A DNA stretch of 64,000 nucleotides, from NCBI GenBank assembly GCA_016647705.1, contig CM028333.1, positions 19,899,743-19,963,742 of the forward strand, read 5' to 3'. Positions within the stretch are counted from its first letter, which is position 1, and every line of letters begins with the position of its first letter. The stretch is from Eucommia ulmoides (Eukaryota > Streptophyta > Magnoliopsida > Garryales > Eucommiaceae). Shown piece by piece: positions 42,044-54,288 of this stretch. Position numbers and translations under genes: made by a program. Below the pieces are notes generated by a model. It did not search any database. It was not told the origin of the DNA and saw only the letters and a program-made list of their open reading frames with translations.

Positions 42044-42616
42044 ATGAGTGCTGTTCGTATGCTTAATGCAGTTAGACAACAGACTTCCCCTATTCGAAAA
42101 GACTTGCCCAAAGGTCTCATGTTCGTGGACCTAAAAATCAATGGGAAGAATACCCAAGCACTGGTAGATATTGGTGCCACACATAACTTCATATCCAATA
42201 CCGACGCAACGCGCTTGGGCTTACGTTTGGAGAAAGAATTTGGTAGGATGAAAGCCGTAAATTCTGATGCGCGCCCTATTGTTGGGAGAGCTAAAGGGAC
42301 CTCTGTAAAGATTCATTCATGGGATGGAACAACCAACTTCACAGTGGTACCTATGGATGATTTTCATGTTATACTAGGGATGGAATTTTTTAGGGAAACA
42401 AAATCAGTCCCTATGCCATTTTCTGGTTCTCTTTGTGTGATGTGGGATAAACCGTGCATTATCCCTTCTGTTCAACAACAGACTTCAGATAATTTTCTTT
42501 TAGCCATGCAATTCAAGAAAGGTGTTCGTCGAGGGGAGCCCACGTTTGTGGCCGTACTTGCTGAAGAAAATAATTCCTCCGAGGGGATGACCCCTACTAC
42601 AATAAAGGAGTACTGA
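42044..42616 (+). pseudogene. gypsy aspartic protease region
   Basis: Open over 190 residues: KGLMFVDLKINGKNTQALVD, then the flap and hydrophobic blocks FTVVPMDDFHVILGMEF. The catalytic triplet is Asp-Ile-Gly (42167-42175), where the family has Asp-Thr/Ser-Gly, which would be expected to impair cleavage. TGA at 42614-42616 separates it from reverse transcriptase. Confidence 0.87.
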
Positions 42617-42630
42617 ATCACTTCAACAAT

Positions 42631-44030
42631 GTGATGCCAGCCAAACTCCTAAGAAAATTGCCCCTTCAGCAAGGTGTGGATCATCAAATTGAACTCATTC
42701 CGGGGGCACGACCGCCCGCTCGTGCACCCTACAGGATGTCTCCTCCAGAACTTTCTGAATTTCGAAAACAACTTACGGAGATGTTGGAGTCTGGCTTGGT
42801 ATGCCCCTCCAAATTTCCTTATGGTTCTCCAGTGCTATTCCAAAAGAAGCAAGATGGTAGCTTACGAATGTGTGTTGACTACCGAGCCCTCAACAAACTT
42901 ACAATCAAGAACAAGTATCCGATTCCATTGATTGCGGACTTGTTTGACCAGTTAACGAGGGCTAAGTATTTCACGAAACTCGACCTACGGTCAGGATATT
43001 ACCAAGTCCGTATTGCCAAGGGAGATGAGGCAAAAATGGCATGCGTCACGCGTTATGGCTCTTTTGAGTTTTTGGTAATGCCTTTTGGGCTTACGAATGC
43101 TCCTGCAACCTTTTGCACCCTGATGAATCAAGTGTTCTGTGATTATCTTGACAAGTTTGTGGTCGTCTATCTGGATGACATTGTTGTCTATAGCTCTACA
43201 ATGGGGGAGCATATCGAACACTTAGGATTGGTATTTCAAAAACTTCGGGAGAATGAGTTGTATGTTAAGGAAGAAAAGTGATCTTTTGCTCAGACCAGTA
43301 TCAAGTTCCTAGGACACATCATCGAGAAGGGAAGGATCCGCATGGATACTAATAAGATCAAAGCGATCCAAGATTGGCAGGTACCCTCCAACCTAAAGGA
43401 GGTGCGTTCTTTCTTAGGATTGGCTAACTACTATCGCCGCTTCATTGAAGTATTTTCTCGAAGATGTGCCCCTCTTACAGAACTGCTGAAAAAGGAAAAG
43501 AAGTGGGATTGGACCTTGAAGTGCCAATTTGCTTTTGAAGACTTGAAAAAAGCGGTTATGAGTGACCCCGTATTGGCTCTACCAGATATGCTGAAACCCT
43601 TTAAAGTTCAGACAGATGCTTCGGATTTTGCTCTAGGTGGGGTACTTCTACAGAACACTCACCCAGTGGCCTACGAGAGCCAGAAATTGAATACTACTGA
43701 GAGAAAGTATTCAGCTCATGAGAAAGAACTCTTTGCCGTAGTACATTGCGTCGAGGGTGGAGACGTTACTTATTGGGGTCCAAATTTGTAGTCAAGACTG
43801 ACAACACCGCGGTGAGTCACTTTCAAACACAACCAAAGCTAACCTCCAAACATGCTCGGTGGAAAGAACTACTAGCAGAATTCGACTTTAACTTTGAATA
43901 GAAAGCAGGTAGGACCAACCAAGTCGCCGATGCCTTGAGTCGGAAGGCCATGATCTCCATGATGAAGTTCTTGGCTCATGTTTCTACGAGTGAGTTAAAC
44001 ACTAACTTGAGGGAGCGGATAAAGGTGTAG
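42631..44030 (+). pseudogene. gypsy reverse transcriptase and RNase H region
   Basis: Open 42631-43281, then, after TGA 43279-43281, to 43791. Blocks: [47 protein letters not shown], the catalytic YLDD at 43168-43179, [26 protein letters not shown], then RNase H with [14 protein letters not shown] and [15 protein letters not shown] frameshift just after AVVHC (about 43755) moves the next conserved block to another frame, and a TAG follows. The ADALSRKA end block is visible near 43930-43950. Confidence 0.9.
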
Positions 44031-44099
44031 GACCCATTAGCCCGATCTCTACTCAAGCTAGCAACAGAAGGGAAGTCTCGTCAATTCTGGGTGGAAGAT

Positions 44100-45455
44100 G
44101 ATTTGCTCTTCACCAAGGGTAACCAACTGTATGTACCTCGGGCTGGGGAACTTCGAAAACTTCTCCTTAAAGAGTGCCATGATACACCATGGGCAGAGCA
44201 CTCCGGATGGCAGAGGACATTAGCTCTCTTGAAACAGGGATACTATTGGCCGTAAATACGTGAAGAAGTGATGGACTATACCAAGACCTGTCTTACTTGC
44301 CAACAAGATAAGGTCAAAAAGGCTAAGCTCCCAGGTTTGTTGGAGCCCTTGCCAATTCCTTACAAACCATGGGAGAGCATCTCACTGGATTTCATTACAA
44401 ATTTACCAAAAGTCGGAAACATTTGTGGAATTTTGGTGGTAGTGGATCGATTCTCGAAATACGCAACATTTATTCCAACACCCAAGTTCTGCTCTGCTGA
44501 GGACACTGCCGCTTTGTTCTTCAAACATGTCTTCAAGTATTGGGGTGTCCCAAAAAACATCATCAGCGACCGAGATGCGCGATTTACTGGTTCCTTTTGG
44601 ACTGAACTTTTCAAGCTTCTCGGCTCATACATTAACCTCTCCTCAAGCTATCATCCTCAAACTGATGGCCAGACAAAAAGATTCAATGGACTTCTGGAGG
44701 AGTACCTCTGCCATTATGTTAATTCTAGCCAGAAAAATTGGGTACAACTGCTCGACATAGCCCAACTCTGTTTCAATTCTCAGAAAAACTCATCTACCAA
44801 CAAAGGTCCATTTGAGATTGTTACAGGCCAGCAACCACTTTTACCCCACTCGGTAGGTATGCCATATAAAATGAAGTCTCCAAGGGCTTTCAACTTCACC
44901 AAGGAATGGGAGCAAAACACCGAAATTGCTCGAGCATACCTTGAGAAAGCTTCTAAGTGGATGAAAAAATGGGTCGACCAAGGACGAAGACCTCTAGAGT
45001 TTCACCTGGGAGATCTTGTGATGATTAAGCTTGTACCAGAACAACTTTGCTTCTTGTGCCGAGTGGACAAACGTCTAGTTCGCAAGTATGAAGGCCCTTG
45101 TCCAGTTCTTGAGAAAATTGGTAAGGCCTCGTATAAGGTTGAGAATCCTACATGGATGAAAGTTCACCCTGTGTTTTATGTCAGTTGCCTCAAACTATTC
45201 CATGCCGATCAAGATGACCTTACTCGCAACCACCCTTCTCGACACCAAATTAGCACCAGGCCTCCAGCCGTTCGACAAGCAGAAGAAATTTTGTCTAATA
45301 GAGTGGTCCGTGCCTCACGTCGACAACATCAGGAGTATTTAGTCAATTGGAAGGGACTTGGAGATGAAGAGATTAGCTGGGAAAAGCAGAAGACTTGCTG
45401 CCATTTGTGGACATCATCAAAGAATACAACAAGATAAAGTCTACGAGGGCGTCGA
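44100..45455 (+). pseudogene. gypsy integrase with chromodomain
   Basis: The His-His-Cys-Cys zinc region starts near 44165 (ECHDTPWAEHSGWQRT, a TAA at 44254-44256, then CLTCQQDK). From 44268 to 45437 the frame is open for 389 residues. The catalytic Asp residues are in ISLDFIT and ISDRDARF, the Glu in the LLEEYL block after HPQTDGQT. A GPCPVLEKIGKASYKVE motif follows. The C-terminus has a chromodomain (EYLVNWKGLGDEEISWEK) that loses its frame at about 45390; the expected end, LLPFVDII-like, reads in the next frame to the polypurine tract. Chromodomains direct integration to particular chromatin in relatives. Confidence 0.9.
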
Positions 45456-45474
45456 CTGCTCAAGTGGGGGAGGA

Positions 45475-45929
45475 TGTCATGGTCTAAGCTTGTCCAGTGC
45501 TTGTTCTCGCACATGGACGCTTACTTGTGACACTTTTCATTTGTTTTTTAGAATAATTTAGTGTAGTATAGTTTAGTTTAGTTTATTTCCTTCATTTCTT
45601 GTAAAAGACCTCATTATGTCTCCTCGAGCATAATGATGTCTATTGTTATCACTTGTATTTTTTTGCTTAAAGTACTTTGTGGAAGGATATGCTCTTGAAG
45701 TCATTCAAGCCTTTCACATCTTGTAGCCTTTGATATTAATACAATTGTTATTGTTATTGTAATTGTATTCTTCTCTACATTGCCAGCATGTGTTGTTGTA
45801 GGAAAACTCGTTGCTATTGACACTGCTTCCGCTATTTGATATTCTCTGATCTTCAGGCTTGCTACTAGGCGATCTCCTAATTAGCGCCGCACGGGCCGCT
45901 TTCCAGCCTCGAAAGCTTGGATCGTGACA
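45475..45929 (+). repeat. gypsy 3' LTR
   Basis: Starts TGTCATGG, ends ATCGTGACA; preceded by the polypurine tract GTGGGGGAGGA at about 45464-45474. Confidence 0.93.
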
Positions 45930-47038
45930 CCTAGCACACATGATCATCATTCACTGTTGTCAGTGATAAAAAAATTTCTCCCCTCTCTATCTCTCAAGTC
46001 ACCCCCTTTACCAATCTCTCATTATCTTCTTCTTTCGCTCTCTCTCTCTCTTTCTTACTCTTATCTCTCTTTCTATATATCTATTTATCTACATACATAG
46101 AGAGAGGGAGATAGAGTGGGTGAGAGCTCTCTCTTCCTCATTTTGTATATATCTATTTATCAATCTATCTATATACATCCACATATAAAGGGAGTTGAGC
46201 GGCTGAGAAAGAAAGAGATAAAAGAAGAAAAAGATGAAGAGGAGGAGAGAGAGAGAACATGGAGAAAGTGCCGGTGAGGGAATAGAGAACAGGGCCGACA
46301 GGGGAAAATGGGGGGCTGGGATTTGGGGATTATCAATATTTTAGAAAACAAAGGTAGTAAAACAAATTAAAGTTATTAATATTTAAAGGTAGTAGAAAGA
46401 TAAAATAATATTTGCAATTTTTTTTTTTCAAATGTGAATCTACATTTAGAAAAGGGAATGTACATTTAAAATTACCCTGGATGAAATTTGTGCATGTCAT
46501 GCAATAATTTTACTATATTGCCTAGAGTAATAATATTCATTTACCATTTGGGACTAAATTGTAAATTGCACCAATTATGATTTCTACTTCCCTTCTACTT
46601 ACTTGCCTTCTACGTTCCTTTCAAACCATCCATTGAATTTTAATCCTCTTAATTTTTAGGAAAATTTACTAATTATCCTAACAAATAAAAATTATTATCG
46701 TTTTTAAACCTTCAAATCTTATTTTGTAATGATTTTAGTCCTATTTTTTAAAATTATAAACTTTTCAGAGGTCCATTATATCTCTCCTGAAAATCCTTAC
46801 TTATTTTAGAAAGCCAAAGATACCATTAGTTAGTAAAATCTTAGTTACTTTCCAAAAATTTTGGAATATGTATTCGATAACCAATCAGCCTTAATATCAA
46901 GACTACCATTTGGGAAGTATAGAATTGAAAATTTAAAAATTTAGAGTTCCTTTATATAATCATATTTCATATTTTTCTGATTTTTTTGGGTTCAAGACAT
47001 ACCGTGTTATCACCGATGATTTCTAGAGATTAAGACTT
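45930..47038. other. Intergenic DNA with simple repeats
   Basis: CT runs near 46035-46060, paired TCTATTTATC/TATACATC text at 46075-46185 and GA runs near 46240-46256. The rest is AT-rich without recognised features. Confidence 0.55.
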
Positions 47039-47043
47039 GGAAA

Positions 47044-47546
47044 TGTTGTAGTAAAATTAAATATATGGGCCTATATATTAAATAAATATGAATTATAGGT
47101 TATCAAATAAAGTTAGACCAATTAAAGTGATTAATTTAAATTTTGGGATCTTAATTAATGTATTATTAAGTGTGAGGGTTTTAATGTGTAGAGACAAGCG
47201 TAATTTCTATTTTTATGATGGGTTAAAATAGAAAATACGAACAGACGCGATTATTTATAAACAGACGCGACTGTTGATAAGCAAACATGATTGTTTATAA
47301 ATAGGGGTCATGGTCCCCAGATCACAAAAGGTTTTTCTATTCCTCTAATTCCCATTGTTAGATAGAAATTTAGACAAAAAACAAAAGTGTAGATCTGAAA
47401 AATCATAAAGCCTCAGACTCGGATATTTCAATCTTCTTATTATGATATAGATACGCTTCTGCAAATTCAATATTTTAATTCTTGGTGATTCAATATGAAT
47501 TTTCCTGTTTATGTGATGGTTTTTACAAAATGAAATTAATCTCATA
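47044..47546 (+). repeat. copia 5' LTR
   Basis: Begins TGTTGTAGTAAAATT and ends AATCTCATA (CA of the family changed to TA). Contains a tandem AACAGACGCGA-like trio at about 47240-47300, also present in the 3' LTR. Confidence 0.9.
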
Positions 47547-47548
47547 TG

Positions 47549-47560
47549 TGGTATCAGAGC
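47549..47560 (+). promoter_or_regulatory. copia primer-binding site (tRNA-iMet)
   Basis: TGGTATCAGAGC two bases past the LTR end, complementary to the 3' end of initiator Met tRNA. Confidence 0.92.
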
Positions 47561-47984
47561 CATTTCATGTTGAATTATTGAGAATAAATTAGGAAGGGCC
47601 AAAAATATTTTGTTTTGAAAAGTTCAGTATTTCTGAAAAAGTTTTATACAAAAAAATTATATGTTTCATTACGAGTCCAACGATATAAAGTTTATAAAAT
47701 TTGGACGTGTGATTGATTTTAGATGATTTTTCAAAGTTAAAGGAAAACGTAGAATTCGGGCTACTGTTTCGAATGTTATGGTGTTCTGGTTCCCTAAAGA
47801 AGATGACCTAAACGACGTTATTTTGTTTATTTAATGAAATGACGCGTCGGTTCTTAATATTTATTTGCACATTATTATTGAACCATCGTGTTGGTTCATT
47901 GGAGGTGCGGCAATTGGTCTTGATTTGGGTTTGAGGATTGACTCCTAGCATTCTTATATTTTTTTCTTTGTTTTTAAAATAACA

Positions 47985-48090
47985 AAAGGCATAAGACAAG
48001 CCTAATAGGATTCAATCCCTAGACTTCCAGTGACAAAGCAACACCCAACTACCACTAGGACAAGCAAACACTATGGCTATGTTGTTGTTA
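47985..48090 (-). mobile_element. Probable tRNA-derived SINE in the copia leader
   Basis: On the minus strand CCTAGTGGTAGTTGGG (48059-48044) fits an RNA polymerase III A box and GGATTGAATCC (48018-48008) a B box, about 25 bases apart. This layout is that of tRNA-related plant SINE heads. The A-rich or T-rich tail expected at lower coordinates may be the 47955-47985 T/A-rich stretch. No target duplication identified. Confidence 0.5.
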
Positions 48091-48594
48091 TTTATATCCA
48101 AATATGTTGAAGTTATAATGCATTACTCTCATGCTTACTTGTATCCAAGAAATTTTAAATTCAAATATTGGTGTGTTTAAATATATATTTTAAAATAAAT
48201 TAATTGAAACAATATGTCATCAAAGTGACATCTCTTGTGAAAATTAATTTTATTTTGAAATATAAAAAGATTATGTGCATGTAACTTATGTTAATATTAA
48301 TCGGTCCAAAGGAAGATCAATATTTAACAGAATTGCATGCACACCTGTGGTAATAAACACATAATAATCATTTGATTTTACATATGAAGAATAAATCGGC
48401 CCAAAGGAAGATTTATTGTTCGATATGTTCTTATTATCAGTGTTTGATTACTATACCAAGATATTATTTACAAGTTAATATTTTGGTCTAAAGATAAAAT
48501 ATTAATAGAGTGTCCGACATCTTAAGATGGGATTTGCCTTTATTTGAATTTATTTTTGTTTTGAGACTTATATGATCTTATTTTGTTCGTTTGA

Positions 48595-49467
48595 TTGTTC
48601 TATAATTCAGCTATTAGTTCTACTTCAAATATTACTGTCAGTATTAATTCTATGCTTATGTTAAATGTCACAAACTTCAAGTCATGGCAAGAAAACCTCC
48701 ATATAGTTCTCAGTGCAATGGATCTGGACCTTGCGTTAAGGGTTCCTTGTCCTGCATCTCTTATTGAAGAAAATTCCTCTGATGAAAAGAGGGACATTGA
48801 AAGGTGGGAGAAGTCAAATCGCATGCGTTTTATGATCATAAAGAAGGTCATTTTAGAAGTATTCAGGAGCACAATATCGAAAACGATAAAGACAACCAAA
48901 GAGTTCATAGGAGAAATTGAGAACATATTTTCCTAGAATGAAAAGGCTGAAACAAGTACACTTTTGGCAAGTCTCATCTCAATGAGATATAAAGATAATA
49001 GGAATATTAGGGAGTACATTATGGAAATGACTTATCTCGCTTTAAAGTTAAAAGCACTTAAGCTTGATCTCTCTAAGGATTTGCTTGTACATTTGGTTCT
49101 GATATTTCTTCCCACACAATTCAGTCAATTTAAGGTGAGCTATAACTATTAAAAAGAGACTTGCTCTTTTAATGAGCTCATCTCATATTGTGTACAAGAA
49201 GTGGAAAGGCTAAAACAAAAAAAGACATAAAGTGCTCATTTGGCTAGTACTACCAAGGACAAAGGGAAGAAAAGAAATAAAGATAAAGAACCTGTAGAGG
49301 TTCTATATCAAAAGAAACAACATAAAGAAAAGAATGTTGATGGTTGTTTCTTCTGTGGAGCTGCGGGAGATAAGAAGAATGTTCATGCTTGGCGTGCAAA
49401 GAAAGGTACACTTCTTAATCTAGTTTGTTATGAGGTTAATTTGACTTTGGTACCTAAACACACTTAG
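48595..49467 (+). pseudogene. copia gag region
   Basis: Capsid part of the polyprotein. MLNVTNFKSWQENLHIVLSAMDLDLALR is the start of a copia gag. Continues with TTKEFIGEIENIF, a TAG near 48934, MRYKDNRNIREYIMEM, further stops near 49150 and 49227, and a decayed zinc knuckle CFFCGAAGDKKNVHAW in which the expected His and last Cys are displaced. Confidence 0.82.
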
Positions 49468-50600
49468 TGGATAGATTCTGGTGCAATCAGTCACACCAGT
49501 GTGTCTACGCAGGGCTGCTTGAGCTGTCGAAAACCAAATGATGGTGAAAGATACATCTTTGTAGGCGATGGAAAGAAGGTCGAAGTTGAGGCAATTGAGA
49601 TATTTAGATTATTATTAAAGTCTGATACTTATTTGTATTTGAATAAGACATTTATTGTACCATCATTTAGACGCAATTTGGTTTCTATTTTTGTATTGGA
49701 CAAATTTTGTTATTTTTGTTCTTTTGAAAATAATAAATTTAGTCTTTTTTTAGAATTCAAATTTGGTTGGTACCGACTCTTTATCTTATGTAGATAATCT
49801 TTATATGTTTGATACAGTTGCTTAATATCATGAAACTTTGCAATTAAGTACTCGAGGTGTTAAAAGGAAATTAATCAATGAGAATTCCGCTTCATTATGG
49901 CATAAGAGATTAGGTCACATCTCTAAAAGAAGAATTAAAAGACTTGTGTCAGATGAGATTCTAGATTCCCTTAAATTTTCAGATTTTGAAGTTTGCACAA
50001 ATTTCATAAAGAGAAAACAGACAAACATAAAGAGATTTAGTGCCAACAGGGCTACAGATGTCTTAAAACTAATACATACAAATATTTGTGAGCCATTTCC
50101 CTATAGTTTCTTGGAATGGTCAACAATATTTTATCACGTTTATAGACGATTTTTCACGTTATGGCTACCTCTATCTTATTCATGAAAAGTCTCAATCATT
50201 GGACGTGTTCAAATCATTCAAAGCTGAAGTTAAAAATCAACTCAGCAAAAGGATTAAAAGCGTTAAATCTTACCGTGGTGGTGAATACTACGGTAGGTAT
50301 GACGGTTCAAGTGAACAACGTTTGGGCCCATTTGCTAAATTCCTAGAGGAGTGCGGTATCGTCCCACAGTACACCATGCCAAGTTCTCCAAGCATGAATG
50401 GTGTTATTGAAAGGCGAAACAGAATGCTCAAAGACATGGTAAGGAGTATGATTAGTCACTCTAACTTACCAGAATCACTTTGGAGTGAAGCATTAAAGAT
50501 TGCGGTATATATTCTTAATAGAGTACCAACTAAAGTAACTGCCAACCCTTATGAATTTTGGACAGGCAAGAAGACTAGTCTAAAACACCTACACATTTGA
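49468..50600 (+). pseudogene. copia protease and integrase region
   Basis: Protease: WIDSGAISHT with catalytic DSG at 49474-49482, just after a TAG (49465-49467). Integrase: zinc-binding LWHKRLGHISKRRIKRL near 49895-49945, then [17 protein letters not shown] with the first Asp, [14 protein letters not shown] with the second conserved region (Ser-Tyr-Arg-Gly where relatives have Ser-Asp-Arg-Gly), and [22 protein letters not shown] with the Glu. Frames change near 50150 and end in TGA at 50598-50600. The missing Asp, if real and not sequencing error, would by itself disable the catalytic triad. Confidence 0.85.
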
Positions 50601-51471
50601 AGATGTCCATCTAAAGCAAGGCCTTACAGGTCACGTGAAAATAAATTGAATTCAAGAACGGTTTGTTGCTATTTTATTGGATACTCCGAAAAATCTAAGG
50701 GTTAAAAATTCTATGATCCTACAACGAAATCAATTTTTGAGATGGGAAACGCCCGGTTCTTTGAGGATGTTGAGTTTGTTGGGGGAGATAAGGTTAGAGA
50801 TTTGTTTTTTAAGAGGAACATGTTGATATTCTCACAGTTATTATAGACATTGATCAAGCTCCTATTCCTGACATTGTTGAAGAAGTAGATCCAAATCAAA
50901 ATAATATCCACGAACGTCCCATTCTAGAAGAACAAACTTTACCACTTCCAGAACCTATGCCATTAAGAAGATCTACTAAAGAAATGAGAAGTGCAGTATC
51001 AGATGATTACATTGTATTTCTCTAAGAATATGAGTTTGACATTGGTGCGGTGGAAGATGTTTCAATCAACTTCCGCCAATCCATGGAAAATTCTAAATCT
51101 CAAAAGTGGATTGATGCAATGAATGAGGAGATAAAGTCCATGAAAGACAATGACATTTGAAATTTTGTTCTATTGCCTGAAGGTGCGAAACTCATTGGTT
51201 GCAAATGTATATTTAAAACCAAGAGGGATTCGAAAGGTGATGTGGAGAGATACAACGTATGTCTTGTCGCTAAAGGCTTTACACATAAAGAAGGTATCGA
51301 TTATAAAGAGACTTTTTCTCCAGTTTTATCGAAAGACTCTTTTAGGACAATAATGGAACTTGTGGTGCATTTTGAACTCAAGCTTCATTATATGGATGTT
51401 AAGACTGCGTTTCTCAATGGTGACATTAACGAAACAATCTATATGGTGCAACCAGAAAACTTTGTGTCGAG
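50601..51471 (+). pseudogene. copia linker and reverse transcriptase, N-terminal part
   Basis: After the short linker, KWIDAMNEEIKSMKDND is followed by TGA, then CKCIFKTKRDSKGDVERYNVCLVAKGFTHKEGIDYKETFSPV and LHYMDVKTAFLNGDINETIYMVQPENFVSRD. The latter holds the first catalytic Asp region (DVKTAFLNG). The frame stops at the beta-LTR insertion (51477). Confidence 0.85.
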
Positions 51472-51476
51472 AGATG

Positions 51477-53118
51477 TGGTAGGGGCGCGAAATACGCCGC
51501 TACTTACACTCGCAAGTATACGAGGTCTAAGTTTTAGTATAGTGTGATCGTTATGATCGGGTTATCGTATCTACAGGGATTGGTGTCGTTATTATCGAAT
51601 ACTGCGTTTGTCGTGACCTAACTTTATCTAGACGAAAAACAAATGTATTTAATTAATTAAACTAATACTAATATAACCTAAATTAACTACACTAATATGC
51701 TAATATGTTTTAGGGTAAAGAATTGCCTAGGGATTAATGTGTTTGATTTCGATTTACTCACATTTACGGTGTTTGACCTATTTGACAACCTCGGTACGTA
51801 AACTCCACCGCCACCTCTCTCAAGTATAAGACGGTGGAATATATAACTTCGAGTCAACGAATAAGTCCCCTTCAACGTCTTAACGACCCTAGATCACGTG
51901 AGTCTCACCCAGCATCATTGATTGCACACACTCTAACTCCCGACCGGGTCATTGGATCATGCATTGTACTTACCCAAATAACAAACTCCGTTCTAAAACT
52001 CTATCACCACCTCTCCCGAGTGTAAGATGAGGGATATAACACAACTTTGTGTCAATGAAGAAATCCCCATCAACGCCTTAACAACCCTAGGTCACGTGAG
52101 TCTTGTCCCAACGTCATCGATTGTCCATGATTCAAACCCTGACCGGGTTATAGAATCGTGGCATTTGTTTACCCTAATCCGAATCCAGGGTTTGTCAAAA
52201 CCCCGTATTCTCTATTTATCTAACTAAGCATGATAAACAAACAATACGATAAATGCAATCAAACTACGAAGAACAAACATAAACGCAACACCGAAATCAT
52301 CCAAACAACATATTTATAAATATAGTGTTAATCCCTACTACAATCCATGTTTAGCTATGGACTTAGCCGCATTTACAATGAAATAACAAGCTAAACATGC
52401 TCACAATATCCTAAGTTAAAGAAATAAGGAAAAACAATCGAAGAACTTAGCCTCGTCCGAAGATAAACTGCTAAGAACGCTCAACGATCGATTTACCGTC
52501 TTCTCCACTTTGGGATGTGATCTCCACCTCTAAAACTCCTAAATCCTAGCCTAAATATAGTTTAAGGTGCCCAAATGGCTGGGGGGTTCACAAGGAGGGG
52601 AGAAAGAATGGTATTTATAGGCAAAAGATCTACAAAATATCTAATAAATATCTAGGTTGTGCAGAGGCTCTCTGCCTAGGCGAAGGGATCCACCGCCTAG
52701 GCGGAGACTAGGTCGGTTGGTAACCGCCGCGGCGATAAAGATAGCAGTGGCTTAGGAAAAGTTTCTGTTGGATTTTTCGCCTAGGCGCTGGGCTGTCAGT
52801 AGCCTATTTTTGTTTTCTCTACTGGATTTCTGCCTAGGCGGTGGTCCATCAGTAACATTTATTCTTTTCTCAGCATCTTCACCGCTGCAGTGGTGGTCTT
52901 CTTTCACAATTTTTCCTCCGAGCTTGTTTTTGCCATCGTTCTTCGACCGCTTTTGGTTCAATCTCATCGTTTTCACTCTAGTTTCTTATCTTTTTGCCCT
53001 ACACACCTTATTTATACAAAATGTAAGAAAACTAATTAAAACATAATAAAATACTATATAAACGCTCAAAAACTAACTTAATTTGGTTTGGAAATACGTA
53101 GGTGGATCACACTTATCA
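51477..53118 (-). mobile_element. Solo LTR, family beta copy 1 (minus orientation), in copia reverse transcriptase
   Basis: 1,642 bp with TG...CA ends and a perfect 5-bp duplication AGATG (51472-51476, 53119-53123). On the minus strand it starts TGATAAGTGTGATCCACC and ends GCGCCCCTACCA. It aligns with 55101-56499. It has an internal direct duplication of about 190 bp (51795-51985 and 51993-52170, both with CACCTCTC.C.AGT.TAAGA and ATCACGTGAGTCT-like text). No internal coding region, so a solo LTR or a very small non-autonomous element. Open frames within are spurious. Confidence 0.88.
51795..52170. repeat. ~190 bp internal tandem duplication in beta LTR copy 1
   Basis: Both copies carry TCACGTGAGTCT, GACCGGGT and a following ATTGGATCATGC or ATAGAATCGTGG block. 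Copy 2 of the LTR (55101-56499) has one such unit, around 55935-56130 in opposite orientation. Confidence 0.8.
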
Positions 53119-53123
53119 AGATG

Positions 53124-54288
53124 CAAAAAATATGGCTTGTAAGTTAAAGAAATCCATCTATGGGCTTAAACAAACTTCTCGTTAATGGTATTACAAGTTT
53201 CATTAAGTTATCATCTTATTTGGTTTTGAGATGAATGTGGTTGATGATTCTACATACCACAAGTTTAGTGAGAATAAACATATTTACTTGGTTTTATATG
53301 TTGATGACATATTACTTGCTACCAACGATATAGGCATGTTATACGAAACCAAGAGATTTCTATCAAAGAAATCTGATATGAAAGATCTTGGTGAGCTTCT
53401 TTTGTGTTGGGTATACAAATACACTGGGATCGCTCTCGGAGTACGCTTGGTTTATCACGAAAGAGTTATATCGAGAATGTTCTTAAAAGATTTGGCATGC
53501 ATGATTGCAAACCAAGTGACACCCCTATGGCTAAGGAAGACAAATTTAGTCTCAGTCAATGCCCCAAGAATGATTTTGAGATTTAGGAGATGCAAAAGAT
53601 TTCTTATGCGTCAGCAGTTGGAAATCTGATATATGCTCAAGTATGTACGTGTCCAGATATTGCGTACATTATTGGCATGTTGCGTAGCTACTTAAGTAGT
53701 CCTGGAAAGGATCACTGGATAACATTCAAGCGAGTCATGAGGTACTTACAGAGAACAAAAGGCTACATGCTTACCTATCGGAAATCAGATCAGTTAGAGA
53801 TCAATGGATATTCTGACTCCGATTTTGCTAGATGCTGAGATAGCATGAAATCTACTTCAGACTATATCTATTTACTTGTTGTAGGTGCTGTATCTTGGAA
53901 GAGTGTTAAACAGTCTCTTATAACTTCTTCCATCATGGCAACTGAGTTTGTAGCTTGTTATGAGGTGTCCAATCATAGAATATGGTTGCAAAATTTTTCC
54001 ATGGGGCTACGTATTCTAAATGGCATTGAAAGCCCACTTAAGTTATTTTGTGACAATAAATCAACAATACTGTATTCCAACAACAACAAGAATTCTACGA
54101 AGTTAAAGTTTATAGACATCATATTCTTAGTTGTTAAAGAAAGAGTTCATAGATGACTTATGTCTATAGAGCACATTGGGACAAACTCTATGATTGTAAA
54201 TCCGCTCACTAAGGGATTACCACCTAAGGTCTTTCATGAGCACACTACTCATATGGGTATGGTTTCTTTTCAGAATATACCGGTTTAG
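53124..54288 (+). pseudogene. copia reverse transcriptase C-terminal part and RNase H
   Basis: Resumes after the beta-LTR with ACKLKKSIYGLKQTSR and a TAA where Trp or Gln is usual, then the catalytic YVDD at 53297-53308 and SDMKDLGE. Frames shift near 53405. RNase H: MQKISYASAVGNLIYAQVCTCPDIAY, YSDSDFARC with a TGA, STSDYIYLLVVGAVSWKSVKQ, FVACYEVSNHRIWL, FCDNKSTI, and the end block VNPLTKGLPPKVFHEHT. Terminal TAG at 54286-54288. Confidence 0.88.

Larger units (their letters stand above)
40374..45929 (+). mobile_element. Ty3/gypsy LTR retrotransposon, chromovirus type, degenerate
   Basis: 5,556 bp with LTRs at 40374-40829 and 45475-45929 (TGTCA...GTGACA). Order gag, protease, reverse transcriptase, RNase H, integrase, chromodomain is that of gypsy chromoviruses; the compact size and CX2CX3HX4C zinc knuckle suggest a Reina-like lineage (inference). 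A tRNA-Met-like primer site follows the 5' LTR and a purine tract precedes the 3' LTR. By hand the LTRs differ at about 31 of 455 positions, mainly transitions. Flanks CTGAG and CCTAG do not make a clean duplication. Several in-frame stops and shifts make it inactive. Confidence 0.93.

Noticed and set aside
40369..45934. Target duplication of the gypsy element
   Set aside because: CTGAG and CCTAG match at only three positions, so no duplication is claimed.
51834..52227. Two consecutive open frames inside beta LTR copy 1
   Set aside because: They coincide with the duplicated 190 bp unit in a non-coding LTR; absent as ORFs in copy 2.
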